Positions 37,633 to 46,651 are shown, numbered from the stretch's first letter. The stretch is DNA of 64,000 nucleotides from Streptomyces sp. NBC_00236 (GCF_036195045.1 NZ_CP108100.1:5456001-5520000); one strand, 5' to 3'. Numbers and translations: made by a program. The notes: a model not told the origin generated them from the letters alone.

Positions 37633-37811
37633 GCGACAGCGGTGCCGTGCTCCCTTGGCTGGTGATACGGCAGGACGACAACGGCAACCGCTACCGCGTG
37701 GGCAGGTACGCCACGCAGGACGAGGCGCAGAAAACCGCCGACAAGCTGGAGAGCCACGGCCACAAGCAGCTCTACTGGGTCGAGCGCATAGGGCAGACCG
37801 CCCGCCCGTAG
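37629..37811 (+). CDS. Small SPOR-domain-like protein
   Basis: 60 residues: WLVIRQDDNGNRYRVGRYATQDEAQKTADKLESHGHKQLYWVERI, in sections, resembles the SPOR/Sporulation-related fold that binds denuded peptidoglycan, but with no signal peptide or anchor. Streptomyces encode several such short forms. GGGAGG lies six bases before the ATG, which rules for 37629 over two earlier in-frame starts. The function is not established. Confidence 0.75.
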   Translation: MSDSGAVLPWLVIRQDDNGNRYRVGRYATQDEAQKTADKLESHGHKQLYWVERIGQTARP

Positions 37812-37855
37812 TGCGCCCCCTGCGGGCGTCTGTCCGGGCGTCCGTGACGGGGCGT

Positions 37856-37861
37856 TACGCT
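37856..37861 (+). promoter_or_regulatory. Leaderless-type -10 box for the Nudix gene
   Basis: TACGCT, 7 bases before the ATG; no ribosome site. Confidence 0.5.
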
Positions 37862-37868
37862 CCGCACC

Positions 37869-38273
37869 ATGACTGATCGCGTGGTGGTGGCCGGAGCCGT
37901 CTACGACCGGGGGCGGCTGCTGGCCGCGCGCCGCAGCGCCCCGCCCGAGCTGGCCGGACGCTGGGAGCTGCCCGGCGGCAAGGTGGAGCCGGGGGAGAGC
38001 GGCGAGCAGGCGCTCGTCCGCGAGCTCCGCGAGGAGCTGGGCGTCGAGGCCGAGCCGCTGGAGCGCATCCCCGGTGAGTGGCCGCTCAAGCCGGGCTATG
38101 TGCTCCATGTGTGGACGGCCCGGCTGGTGTCCGGGGTGCCCGCGCCGCTCCAGGACCACGACGAGCTGCGCTGGCTCGGACCGGGCGAGAGCGGCACGGT
38201 GGACTGGCTGGAACAGGACCTGCCCGCAGTGGCCGAAGCCGTACGTCGGCAGCCCGGCGGCGCACAGCGCTGA
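37869..38273 (+). CDS. Nudix hydrolase (MutT/8-oxo-dGTPase-like)
   Basis: 134 residues. The Nudix box is complete: G37-x5-E43-x7-RELREELGV (51-59). The start [19 protein letters not shown] and the [11 protein letters not shown] block are closest in style to MutT-type nucleotide sanitising enzymes that hydrolyse oxidised dNTPs to monophosphates; other nucleoside diphosphate derivatives are possible. Own leaderless-type promoter. Confidence 0.92.
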   Translation: MTDRVVVAGAVYDRGRLLAARRSAPPELAGRWELPGGKVEPGESGEQALVRELREELGVEAEPLERIPGEWPLKPGYVLHVWTARLVSGVPAPLQDHDELRWLGPGESGTVDWLEQDLPAVAEAVRRQPGGAQR

Positions 38274-38373
38274 GTCAGGGCTCTTCGCCGAGCCCCGTGC
38301 GCCCCCTCCCTCCACGTACAGCCGTTCGTGCGCACGCGCCTACACCCGTACGCCCCACGTGTCGACAGCAGCG

Positions 38374-38398
38374 GTATTTCGTCTGGAATTTCGGGTAT
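38374..38398 (+). promoter_or_regulatory. Sigma-B-like promoter upstream of the RsbW-like gene
   Basis: GTAT-N15-GGGTAT fits the GNNT-N14-16-GGGTAY pattern of the Streptomyces sigma-B group. It ends 59 bases before the GTG start. Confidence 0.5.
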
Positions 38399-38457
38399 GT
38401 GATGTTTAGCCCCCGCAATCAGGACGTTCCCGTTGCCGACCCTGGGAAGTGATCGGC

Positions 38458-38877
38458 GTGATCGATACGGAAGGCGACAGCGCGGAGTGGAGCTTTCCGG
38501 CTGTTCCCGGTGCCGTGCGCACGGCACGGCACGCCGTCCACGAGGCGCTGACCTGTTGGGGGCTCGACGCGGCCGTCGGGGATGTGACGGTTCTGCTGGT
38601 CAGCGAGCTGGTGACCAACTCGATGCGCTACACGGCGGGCCCCATCGGGGTGCGGCTGGTACGCCCCCGTCCTGATGGCGAAGGCCCGGCCGCGCACCCC
38701 GGTCTCCTCGTGGAGGTCTCCGATCCGCTTCCGGATCCGCCCACCGAACGTTTGGCTGGACCCGACGACGAAGGCGGCAGAGGGCTGCAGCTCGTGGCCT
38801 GTTCGGCCCGCCGTTGGGGGACCCGGCGCGGAAAGAGCGGCAAGACGGTGTGGTTCGAGCTGGCCCTGCCTGGTTAG
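38458..38877 (+). CDS. RsbW-like ATP-binding anti-sigma/regulatory protein
   Basis: 139 residues forming a single HATPase_c fold: VTVLLVSELVTNSMRYTAGP (N box), then DEGGRGLQLVACSARRWGTRRGKSGKTVWFEL (G2 box and last strand). This small stand-alone form is abundant in Streptomyces; the family contains anti-sigma kinases that phosphorylate anti-sigma-antagonists. The partner is unknown. The GTG at 38458 is preferred because GGGAAG lies eight bases upstream and overlaps the earlier GTG at 38449. A sigma-B-like promoter lies upstream. Confidence 0.88.
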   Translation: MIDTEGDSAEWSFPAVPGAVRTARHAVHEALTCWGLDAAVGDVTVLLVSELVTNSMRYTAGPIGVRLVRPRPDGEGPAAHPGLLVEVSDPLPDPPTERLAGPDDEGGRGLQLVACSARRWGTRRGKSGKTVWFELALPG

Positions 38878-39051
38878 GAGTGAGGTGGGACGAACAGCGA
38901 TCACGGTGGGAAGGTCGAAATCGGCCGGTCGGAATCTGGCCGAAACGGACTGAGACCGTGCTGTGATCGTGAACGCCGTGTCGGTCGGGGCCGTAGTGCT
39001 GAATACTGCGGGCAGGACCGGTCCGGTGTGTGAGCTGGAGGGGACGGTCGC

Positions 39052-41649
39052 GTGAGCGAGATACCTGGGACAGCGGGCGACGTGGTGTGGCAGAGCAGTC
39101 CGCCTGGCTCGATCTACGACTACATCAGGGTCGCCTCCTTCTCGATCGGCCCCGATGGCCTGATCGAGCAGTGGAGCCGCCGGGCCGCCGGTCTCTTCGG
39201 CGTTGCCGCTCACGAGGCCATGGGCAGGGACCCGGTCGAGGCCTTCATGCCGGCCGAGCTGCGCCGGGACGGCCACCGCCGGATCGGCGAGGTGCTCGAC
39301 GGCAAGGAGTGGACGGGCCTCGTCCCCTTCCGGATGCCGGGCGAGGACGCGGTGCACGGGCTCGCCGAGATCTATGTGATGCCGAGCGAGACGGCGACCG
39401 GTGAACGGGCCGCGGTCTGCATCGTGGTGGACGTCCGCGCCCTGCGGCGCATCGAGACGGACCTCGCGGCCTCGCAGGCGATTTTCGGCCAATCCCCTTT
39501 CGGGTTCGTACTGTTCGGCACCGACCTCACCGTGGTGCGGGCCAACCAGCGGTTCGCCACCGTCTTCGGCGGCCGGGCCGACGACCACCGCGGCCGTACG
39601 GTCCACGACTACCTCGGGGCCGCGGAGGCGGACCGGCTGACGGCGACGCTCGAACGCGTCCTGGCCACCGGCGACTCCGTCACCGACCTCCAGCTCGTCG
39701 GTACCGCCCCCGGCGACACCGAGCGCCGCCACTGGTCGATGAACCTCTACCGGGTGCACAGCGGCTCGGGCCGTCCCATCGGCATCGCCGGACTGGCCAC
39801 CGATGTGACCCGGCGCCACATCGCCGCCCGGGAGGCCGCCAGCGCCCGGCGCAACCTCGCCCTCCTCAACGAGGCGAGCGCCCGTATCGGCAACTCCCTC
39901 GACCTGGAGACGACCGCACGCGAACTCCTCGACGTCGCCGTACCCGGCTTCTGCGACCTCGCGTCCGTCGACCTCTACCAGGCCCTGCTCACGGGCGAGG
40001 AGACGCCGCCCGGCAGCGGCGGCTCCCTGCAGGGGGAAGCGGTCGGCGGCTCCGCCGAACTGCGCCGCGTCGCCTTCGCCAGCGCCGTGTCGGACGCCCT
40101 GCCCGGCATCCCCGACCCCTCGTCCGACGCCGAACCCCACACGGCCGAGGGCCCGCCCGCCGTCGGCGCGCTGCACCACTACCCCTTCGGCTCGCCCTGC
40201 GCCATCGCCCTGCGCACCGGCCATGTGGAGGACGTGCCCGGCGACGACCGCGGCTTCGTCCAGTCCACGCTGGCCGTGCCACTGGTCGCCCACGACACCG
40301 TGGTCGGCCTCGCACGGTTCTCCCGTACCAAGGGCAGCGAACCCTTCGGGGAGCGGGACCGCGCCCTGGCCGGCGAACTCGCCGCACGCGCCGCCGTCTG
40401 CATCGACAACGCCCGCCTCTACCGCCGCGAGCACGAACGCGCGCTGATACTCCAGCGCAGCCTCCTGCCGCCCGGCGACCCCGAGGCCGCCGGACTCGAC
40501 ATCGCCTGCCGCTACCTGCCCGGCAACACGGCGACCGAGGTGGGCGGCGACTGGTTCGACGTGATCGAGCTCCCCGGCCACCGCACCGCCCTCGTCGTCG
40601 GTGACGTGATGGGCCGCGGACTGCGCGCCGCCGTGGCCATGGGCGAACTGCGCACCGCCGTGAGAACCCTGGCCCTCCTCGACCTGGAGCCCGCCGAAGT
40701 CCTCTCCGCGCTCGACGAGGTCGCCCGGGGCCTCGGAACCCCCGGCGCCGGTACCTCGTCCGACGCGGGCGGCGGCGCTCAGTGGCCGTCGCGGGCCGCC
40801 CACAAGTCACGCGAGGCGGACCTCTCCGAGGTCTATCTCGCCACCTGCGTCTACGCCGTCTACGACCCCGTCACCCGGCGCTGCACCTTCGCCAACGCCG
40901 GTCATCTGCCCCCCGTCGTCGTCGAGCCGGGCGAAGCCGCGCTGCTCCTCGACGTACCGCCCGGCATGCCGCTCGGCGTCGGCGGCGAACCCTTCGAGGA
41001 GGTCGAGGTGGAGCTCAAGGAGGGCGCCCTCCTCGCCCTCTACACCGACGGCCTCGTCGAGTCCCGCGACCATCCGCTGGACGAGGGACTCGAAGCGCTG
41101 CGCGAAGCCCTCGTCGAACCGGCCCGGCCACTCGAGGACGTCTGCGACCACGTACTGAGCTCGCTCGACACCCGGCACGGCGAGGACGACATCGCCCTGC
41201 TGATGGCCCGCATCCAGGGGCTGCCGGCCGACGCCGTCGGCGACTGGCGGCTGCCCCGCGAGCCCCGCTCGGTCGGCCGCGCCCGCGAACTCGCCCGCGG
41301 CCGGCTGATCGCCTGGGACCTCGAAGACCTGGTGGACACCACCGAACTGCTGGTCAGCGAACTCGTCACCAACGCCCTGCGGTACGGCGAGGGCGAGATC
41401 CGGCTGAGACTGCTGCGCGACCGCACCCTCGTGTGCGAGGTGTGGGACGCGGGTCTCGTCCAGCCGCGGCGCAGGCGCGCACGCGACACGGACGAGGGCG
41501 GCCGCGGACTCCAGCTGGTCGGGCTGCTGAGCGCGGCCTGGGGGTCGCGCCGGACACCGCGCGGCAAGACCGTCTGGTTCGAACTCCCGCTGCCCGACGG
41601 CGCGCCGGCCGCCGAGCGCACGGTGGAGGAACTGCTCAGCATGTTCTGA
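39052..41649 (+). CDS. PAS-PAS-GAF-PP2C-HATPase multidomain phosphatase regulator
   Basis: 865 residues. Two PAS-like domains (about 20-125 and 150-265), a GAF region (about 280-450), a SpoIIE-type PP2C phosphatase (about 465-700; EVGGDWFD near 500, VVGDVMGRG, NAGHLPPV, GEDDIALL) and a C-terminal RsbW-like ATPase (about 715-850; ELLVSELVTNALRYGEG, DEGGRGLQLVG). It would sense a signal through PAS/GAF and adjust phosphorylation of an anti-sigma antagonist. The GTG has GGAGGGG upstream. It follows the small RsbW-like gene in the same direction, so the two may act in one partner-switching pathway. Confidence 0.9.
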   Translation: MSEIPGTAGDVVWQSSPPGSIYDYIRVASFSIGPDGLIEQWSRRAAGLFGVAAHEAMGRDPVEAFMPAELRRDGHRRIGEVLDGKEWTGLVPFRMPGEDAVHGLAEIYVMPSETATGERAAVCIVVDVRALRRIETDLAASQAIFGQSPFGFVLFGTDLTVVRANQRFATVFGGRADDHRGRTVHDYLGAAEADRLTATLERVLATGDSVTDLQLVGTAPGDTERRHWSMNLYRVHSGSGRPIGIAGLATDVTRRHIAAREAASARRNLALLNEASARIGNSLDLETTARELLDVAVPGFCDLASVDLYQALLTGEETPPGSGGSLQGEAVGGSAELRRVAFASAVSDALPGIPDPSSDAEPHTAEGPPAVGALHHYPFGSPCAIALRTGHVEDVPGDDRGFVQSTLAVPLVAHDTVVGLARFSRTKGSEPFGERDRALAGELAARAAVCIDNARLYRREHERALILQRSLLPPGDPEAAGLDIACRYLPGNTATEVGGDWFDVIELPGHRTALVVGDVMGRGLRAAVAMGELRTAVRTLALLDLEPAEVLSALDEVARGLGTPGAGTSSDAGGGAQWPSRAAHKSREADLSEVYLATCVYAVYDPVTRRCTFANAGHLPPVVVEPGEAALLLDVPPGMPLGVGGEPFEEVEVELKEGALLALYTDGLVESRDHPLDEGLEALREALVEPARPLEDVCDHVLSSLDTRHGEDDIALLMARIQGLPADAVGDWRLPREPRSVGRARELARGRLIAWDLEDLVDTTELLVSELVTNALRYGEGEIRLRLLRDRTLVCEVWDAGLVQPRRRRARDTDEGGRGLQLVGLLSAAWGSRRTPRGKTVWFELPLPDGAPAAERTVEELLSMF

Positions 41650-41667
41650 GACCGGCTCCCGGCGGAT

Positions 41668-42381
41668 TCACGAAGCGGTCTTCAGAGCGGCGAGGCGGGC
41701 CTCCACCTCGGCGCTGTCGCCCAGCGTGTCCAGCTGCTCGAACTGCGCGTCCAGCGACGATGCGGCGAGCTCCTGCTTGCCCAGCGCCTTCGCCTCCTCG
41801 CGCCGCACCTTGTCCTCGAACCGGCTGATCTCGCTGGTCGGGTCCAGGACGTTGATGTTCTTGACGGAGTCCATCATCTGGTTCTGCGCCTGGGCGGACT
41901 TCGCGCGGGCGACCAGCTCGTCACGCTTGGACTTGAGCTCCGTCAGCTTCGTCTTCATCTGGTCCAGGCCCGCCTTGAGCTTGTCCACCACCTCGGACTG
42001 GGAGGCGATCGTGGGCTCCGCCGTCTTCGCCTCCTTCTCCGACTGGAGCTGGCGCCCGAGCGCGACCTTGGCCAGGTTGTCGAACTTGTCGGCGTCCGGG
42101 CCCGATCCGCCCGCCCGCAGCTCATCGGCCTTGCGGCTGGCGGCGAGTGCCTTCTCGCCCCACTCCTTGGCCGCCGCCACGTCCTCGCGGTGGTCCTGCT
42201 CCATGAGGCGCAGATTGCCGATGGTGGCGGCCACGGCCTGTTCGGCCTCCGAGATGTTGGACGTGTACTCGCGGATCAGCTGGTCCAGCATCTTCTGCGG
42301 GTCCTCGGCCTGGTCGAGCAGCGCGTTGATGTTCGCCTTCGCCAGCTGGGTGACGCGTCCGAGAATGGTCTGCTTGGTCAT
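41668..42381 (-). CDS. pspA: PspA/IM30 (Vipp1) family membrane-stress protein
   Basis: 237 residues, almost entirely helical and charged, as expected for an ESCRT-III-like coiled coil. MTKQTILGRVTQLAKANINALLDQAEDPQKMLDQLIREY is the PspA N-terminal signature (seen in sections), with its membrane-binding amphipathic helix. It forms oligomers at the inner membrane that preserve integrity under stress. AGGAGAGG lies before the ATG at 42381. It is the second gene after the TPM-domain gene, 63 bases apart, likely one operon. Confidence 0.93.
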   Translation of the reverse strand: MTKQTILGRVTQLAKANINALLDQAEDPQKMLDQLIREYTSNISEAEQAVAATIGNLRLMEQDHREDVAAAKEWGEKALAASRKADELRAGGSGPDADKFDNLAKVALGRQLQSEKEAKTAEPTIASQSEVVDKLKAGLDQMKTKLTELKSKRDELVARAKSAQAQNQMMDSVKNINVLDPTSEISRFEDKVRREEAKALGKQELAASSLDAQFEQLDTLGDSAEVEARLAALKTAS

Positions 42382-42444
42382 GGCACCTCTCCTGTGTGGT
42401 CCGGTCCTGCTGAGCAACGTGACGGGTACGGGCGGGGCACTCGT

Positions 42445-44574
42445 TCAGAAGCGGCCGCCACCGCCCCGCCGGCCGCGGGTGCCCCCGCCGCCGAAACTTC
42501 CCGGTCCGCCGCCCCCGCCGAAGCCCCCGCCGAACCCGCCCCCGCCGAATCCGCCCCCTCGGCCGCCTCCGCCGCCCAGGAGCCCGCCGAGGATGATCCC
42601 GCCGAGAACCGCGCCGCCCATGTCCCCGCCGCCTCCCGGCATCCCGCCGCCCGGCCCGCCGCGGCCCCCGTACGCGCGCACGTCCTGCTCCGCGAGGCTC
42701 CGCGCCTCACCGGCCAGCGCGTCCGCCCGTTGCGCCTCGGCCAGCGCGGCCTGCGGATCGTCCGTCCCGGCCAGCTCGCCGGCCCGTTCCAGCCGCCGCT
42801 GCGCCTCCGCCAGCCGGGTCCTGGCCTGACTGCCGACCGCTCCTCGGTTCGTGGTGACGTAGTCGGCGGCGCCGCCGACGGCCGACCGCGCGGTGAGCAT
42901 CGTCTGGTCGAGCAGGGAGCGGGCCCGCCGGTTGCCCCGCTCCTGCTCGCGCGCCCCGGCCAGCGCCTCGTCCAGCACCGCGTCGGCCTCCTCCACCCGC
43001 CGCAGGGCGTCGATCGGGTCGTACGCGCCCGCGCCCAGCTCCGCCCGCACATCGCGGGCCACGGTCTGCGCGCGGGCGATCCGGCCGCGCAGGTCCGCGG
43101 TGGACATGCCCTCCGCCGTGCCCTCCAGCAGCCCTCCCGCGTCCGCCAGGTCCGTCTCCGTCTCGGTGAGCGCCGCCTGCAGCTTGGCCGCGGCCTCCTC
43201 CAGTTCCCGCGCGCGCCGGTCGACGGCGTCGACGAGCGTGGCCGCCTGGCCGACCGCGCCCTCGGTGGCCCGTACGTACACCGCCGCCGCGGAGCGATCA
43301 CCTCCGTCCACGGCCTGGCGGGCCTGGTTGAGCGACGACGTCGCGAAGACGAGCCGGTCCTTGGCCTGCTCGATGTCGCCCGCCGCGGGGGCCGACGCGG
43401 ACTCCGCGTAGCGGCTGCGCAGGGTGGTGAGCGTGGCTTCGGCGGCGGTGACCCGGCCGGCGAGCGCACGGAAGGCGGTCTCGGCCGCGGCCAGTGCCTG
43501 CGGGGCGTCGCGTTCCAGTTCCCGCAGCCGGTCGAAGTCCTCGGAGACGTCGTCCAGGCGGCCGTTGGCGTCCGCGCACCGGCTGATGATCTCGTCCAGC
43601 AACCGCCGGCGCGTGGCGTCGTCCTCGGGGAAGGCGTCGTCGAGCTGCTGACGCAACCGGAACGCCGTCGTCAGCTCACCCTTGGCGTACGTGACCGCCT
43701 CCGTGAACGGTGCGGCGGCCTCCTCGCCGAACTGGGCGGTGGCGAATCCGAGTTCCTCCTCGCTCGTGCGGACCGCGTCGTCCGTGGCGACGAGCGTCTC
43801 CTTGGTCCGCGCGTCGAGTTCGGGGAGCGGGGTGGGCGGCTGCGGCGGTTCCTCGCGCCCGCCTCCGGCCGGCCCCCAGCCGGTCGCGCCGGGCGTCGTA
43901 CGGGTGGCGGCGCGCCGCTTGCGCCGGGTGAACGCGTACGCGGCGACCGCCGCGACGCCGCCGACGAGCACGATCGGCAGCACCAGGTCCCCGGTACTCG
44001 TCCCGCCGGAGCTCCCCGTGCCGGGGTCGTCGGCGCCCGGGGTGATCGCCGGGGTGGGGACGGGCGAACCGGCCAGGACGGCGGAGTACCCGTTGGCGGC
44101 CCCGATCGCGGCACCCGCCCAGTCGTTTTCCTTGAGCGCCGGTTCGATCGCGGTGCTCGCCACGTCCTGGAGCTGTGCGTCGGTGAGACGGGAGCCCTGG
44201 TCGACGGAGTAGGCGTACTGCCGGTCGTGGGTGGCGACGGCCAGCAGCACGTCGTCGAGGCCGAGCCCGTTGCGGCCGGCCGTCTCGTCGGCCCAGTCCT
44301 GCGGGGACCGCCCGGAGAAGTCCCGGACGTAGGCCACGAAGAGCTGGATGCGGCGCTGGTCGTAGAGCCGGTCGAGCGCGGTCACCACCTGGGCCCTGCG
44401 GTCCCCGAGCGCACCGACCTTGTCGGTGATCTGCCCGTCCCGGGACAGCGTGATGGGGTCATCGGCACGGGCGGCCGTCGCGGTGGGAAGGGCCAGCCAG
44501 CACACCGTCAACAGCACGGCGAGCAGGGCCCGGCCCGGTATGAGGATCCGGGTTCGGCTCACGGGCGGCATCAC
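42445..44574 (-). CDS. TPM-domain (YgcG/Psb32) membrane protein with coiled coil and Gly-rich tail
   Basis: 709 residues. A signal peptide (to about 38) leads to an extracytoplasmic TPM domain (about 45-170; QLFVAYVRDFSG, WADETAGRNGLGLDDVLLAVA). One membrane segment (about 195-215) is followed by a long cytosolic helical region (about 235-625) and a tail of almost pure Gly/Phe/Arg repeats (GGGFGGGGFGGGF type). The combination with pspA suggests envelope-stress function. The GTG (44574) has TAGCCT seven bases upstream and no ribosome site; an ATG follows directly at 44571. Confidence 0.87.
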   Translation of the reverse strand: MMPPVSRTRILIPGRALLAVLLTVCWLALPTATAARADDPITLSRDGQITDKVGALGDRRAQVVTALDRLYDQRRIQLFVAYVRDFSGRSPQDWADETAGRNGLGLDDVLLAVATHDRQYAYSVDQGSRLTDAQLQDVASTAIEPALKENDWAGAAIGAANGYSAVLAGSPVPTPAITPGADDPGTGSSGGTSTGDLVLPIVLVGGVAAVAAYAFTRRKRRAATRTTPGATGWGPAGGGREEPPQPPTPLPELDARTKETLVATDDAVRTSEEELGFATAQFGEEAAAPFTEAVTYAKGELTTAFRLRQQLDDAFPEDDATRRRLLDEIISRCADANGRLDDVSEDFDRLRELERDAPQALAAAETAFRALAGRVTAAEATLTTLRSRYAESASAPAAGDIEQAKDRLVFATSSLNQARQAVDGGDRSAAAVYVRATEGAVGQAATLVDAVDRRARELEEAAAKLQAALTETETDLADAGGLLEGTAEGMSTADLRGRIARAQTVARDVRAELGAGAYDPIDALRRVEEADAVLDEALAGAREQERGNRRARSLLDQTMLTARSAVGGAADYVTTNRGAVGSQARTRLAEAQRRLERAGELAGTDDPQAALAEAQRADALAGEARSLAEQDVRAYGGRGGPGGGMPGGGGDMGGAVLGGIILGGLLGGGGGRGGGFGGGGFGGGFGGGGGPGSFGGGGTRGRRGGGGRF

Positions 44575-44581
44575 GTTTGCG

Positions 44582-44587
44582 AGGCTA
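44582..44587 (-). promoter_or_regulatory. Leaderless-type -10 box for the TPM gene
   Basis: TAGCCT on the minus strand, 7 bases before the GTG. Confidence 0.45.
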
Positions 44588-44668
44588 TGTCTGCCTCAGT
44601 GGCCCCGCGACCCGGCCGCCGGACCGCACCTCGGCCCCGGGCGGCCCTGCCACCGGCCGGACCCGGCG

Positions 44669-45136
44669 TCACGGCGGGTCCACCTCCCCGTCGTACAGGC
44701 GCATCCGCCACCAGGCCCGGCTCCGCCACGGATGCCCGGCGGCGTGCGGGGAGTGGAGCGTGCGACGCCGCAGCGTGCGGTCCAGCCGGGTGACGAGCCG
44801 GGACAGCTCGGCCCGGGGCCGGTCCGGCAGCAGGGCGAGCACCTCGGCCAGGAGGTCCCGTACGTGTGTCACGTCGTCGAGCGAGCAGCCTCGGCAGCTG
44901 CACCGGGCAAGGCTCGGATACAGGACGCGCCCGGGGCGGGCGAGGAAGCGTCGGTAGCGGAGCAGAGCGATCTCGGTGGCGCCCGGGTGGACCTCGTAGA
45001 ACTCGTACGCGTACTCCACACGCCGGATGGCGGTGCTGGTGGCGAACGAGAGCGAGCCGATCCTGCCCGGCTCGCGCAGCCACAGGGGTGTGCGGTTCTC
45101 GGGAGCGCGCAGCGCGCCGGGCCGCTTACGCGGCAT
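44669..45136 (-). CDS. Conserved-looking hypothetical protein with a CxCxxC cluster
   Basis: 155 residues, basic and without signal or membrane segments. A central CSCRGCSLDDVTHVRDLL places three cysteines in CxCxxC, which could bind metal, and the C-terminal half is an Arg/Leu-rich helix (RAELSRLVTRLDRTLRRRTL). I do not recognise a named family. Codon use is normal for the genome and GAAAGG precedes the ATG, so it is likely a real gene. It reads the same way as the TPM and pspA genes after a 95-base gap. Confidence 0.65.
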   Translation of the reverse strand: MPRKRPGALRAPENRTPLWLREPGRIGSLSFATSTAIRRVEYAYEFYEVHPGATEIALLRYRRFLARPGRVLYPSLARCSCRGCSLDDVTHVRDLLAEVLALLPDRPRAELSRLVTRLDRTLRRRTLHSPHAAGHPWRSRAWWRMRLYDGEVDPP

Positions 45137-45159
45137 GCGCCTTTCGGCAGGAGGACTTC

Positions 45160-45273
45160 ATGCCGGTCATATTGCCACGGCACGCCCGCGCACAGGAGGC
45201 CCGCGGACGCGCGGATACGAAGGCGGGGGAGCGAGCGGGCCCATCGGCCGTACGGAGGGCGGCACGGAGGTGA
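45160..45273 (+). CDS. Possible 37-residue basic peptide
   Basis: AGGAGG five bases before an ATG opens 37 codons of an Arg/Ala-rich peptide (starts MPVILPRHARAQE) on the strand opposite its neighbours. No family is recognised; only the good ribosome site argues for it. Confidence 0.25.
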   Translation: MPVILPRHARAQEARGRADTKAGERAGPSAVRRAARR

Positions 45274-45307
45274 TGCCGCACGGGAACCGGCGGATGTCAG
45301 GTTCCGC

Positions 45308-45331
45308 CGGCTCCCGTACGGGCGGGAGCCG
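45308..45331 (-). terminator. Terminator after the sugar ABC / GH1 operon
   Basis: 9-base GC stem (45308-45316 with 45323-45331) and a 6-base loop, about 30 bases past the GH1 stop. Confidence 0.6.
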
Positions 45332-45359
45332 TCAGGAGCTCCCGGTCCAGGAGCCGGTC

Positions 45360-46562
45360 TCAGCCGGCGTCGCGCGGCAGGGTGCGGGTGCGGCCCATCT
45401 CCCCCAGCCAGACGGCGGACGGCTTCGGCAGCCGCTCGAACGTCTCCGGGTCCCAGCCGATGAGGCCGAAGGCGGGCGCGTAGGAGCCCCACTCGTAGTT
45501 GTCGAGCGCGCTCCACGCCAGGTAGCCCTGGATGTTGAGGCCGTCCTCCAGCGCGGAGGCGACCTCGTTGAGCGCGCCGGTGTAGTAGTCGATCCGGCGG
45601 CTGTCCACGTCCGTGGCGATGCCGTTCTCGGTGACGATCAGCGGCATGTCCGGGCCCACGACCTCGGCGGTGTGGCGCAGCGCGTATCCGACGGCGGAGG
45701 GGTAGTACTCCCACTGCGTGAGGGTGCGCTCGACGTCGTCCGGGGTCGGGATCGGCCCGTCCGTGCCGATCTTCGTACGGGTGTAGGACTGGACGCCGAT
45801 CCAGTCGTCGCCGCGGGCGGCCTCGATGAAGACGTCCTCGCGGGGGTACCGGTAGGCCGCGGTGACGTCCTCGGCGCCGGGGAGGGCCTGGTAGACCTGG
45901 TTGGCGACGGTCCAGCCGACCCGGATGTCCGCGTTGATCGCCTTGACCTCCTTGACGGCCGCGTGGTGGGCGGCGATCACGGCCACGGTGGTCTCGTCGT
46001 CCGGGGTCGGCAGACCGGCGGGCGGGAAGCCGATGTCACCGCGCTTGGCCTGGCCCGCCATGACGGCGATCATGTTCGGCTCGTTGATGGTGCACACGTG
46101 GCTGACGCCTTCGGCGATGACCGGTGCGCAGGCCGCGACGTAACGGGCGAACAGTTCGGTCGCGCCCTCGGAGGTGAAGCCGCCGCGGGCCTCGAACCAC
46201 TGGGGCACGGTGAAGTGGTGCAGGGTGACCATGGGGCGCAGTCCGCGCTCGATGGCGCCCTCGACCATCCGGCGGTAGTGCGCGAGCTCGGCCCGGGAGA
46301 AGCGTCCCTCGACGGGCTCGATGCGGGCCCACTCGATGGAGAACCGGTAGTCGGTGAAGCCCAGTCCGGCCAGCACGTCCATGTCCTCGTGCCAGCGGTG
46401 GTAGCTGTCGCAGGCGTCCAGGCTGGGCTCCTGGATGTGGGTGCCCGCGGTGTGCTCCTTGACCCACCAGTCGCTGTTGGTGTTGTTGCCCTCGATCTGG
46501 TGGGCGGCCGTGGAGGCGCCCCACAGGAAGCCTTCGGGGAACGGGACCTGGGTGTGAGTCAT
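45360..46562 (-). CDS. Family GH1 beta-glucosidase/glycosidase
   Basis: 400 residues, a little shorter than typical GH1 proteins (about 450). The acid/base Glu is in TINEPN (E161), the nucleophile in IVTENG (E312), and FLWGASTAAHQIEG is the N-terminal signature; WSALDNYEWGSY marks the C-terminal sugar-binding loop. With no signal peptide, it would cleave imported beta-glucosides in the cytosol. It is last in the SBP-permease-permease-GH1 operon, a layout like the cellobiose (ceb-bglC) clusters of Streptomyces, though the operator differs. Ribosome site weak (AGAAAGAC). Confidence 0.9.
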   Translation of the reverse strand: MTHTQVPFPEGFLWGASTAAHQIEGNNTNSDWWVKEHTAGTHIQEPSLDACDSYHRWHEDMDVLAGLGFTDYRFSIEWARIEPVEGRFSRAELAHYRRMVEGAIERGLRPMVTLHHFTVPQWFEARGGFTSEGATELFARYVAACAPVIAEGVSHVCTINEPNMIAVMAGQAKRGDIGFPPAGLPTPDDETTVAVIAAHHAAVKEVKAINADIRVGWTVANQVYQALPGAEDVTAAYRYPREDVFIEAARGDDWIGVQSYTRTKIGTDGPIPTPDDVERTLTQWEYYPSAVGYALRHTAEVVGPDMPLIVTENGIATDVDSRRIDYYTGALNEVASALEDGLNIQGYLAWSALDNYEWGSYAPAFGLIGWDPETFERLPKPSAVWLGEMGRTRTLPRDAG

Positions 46563-46651
46563 CGCAAACTGTCTTTCTGGTGCGTGAAGGGGTGTGGCCG
46601 GGCGCGGAGTGTGGGGTGCGCGGGCCTTGTACGTGTCGGTGGGCCGGCGGG

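Noticed and set aside
42190..44793. Plus-strand frame of 867 codons over the pspA and TPM genes
   Set aside because: Antisense shadow; the opposite strand has signal peptide, TPM domain and PspA motifs.
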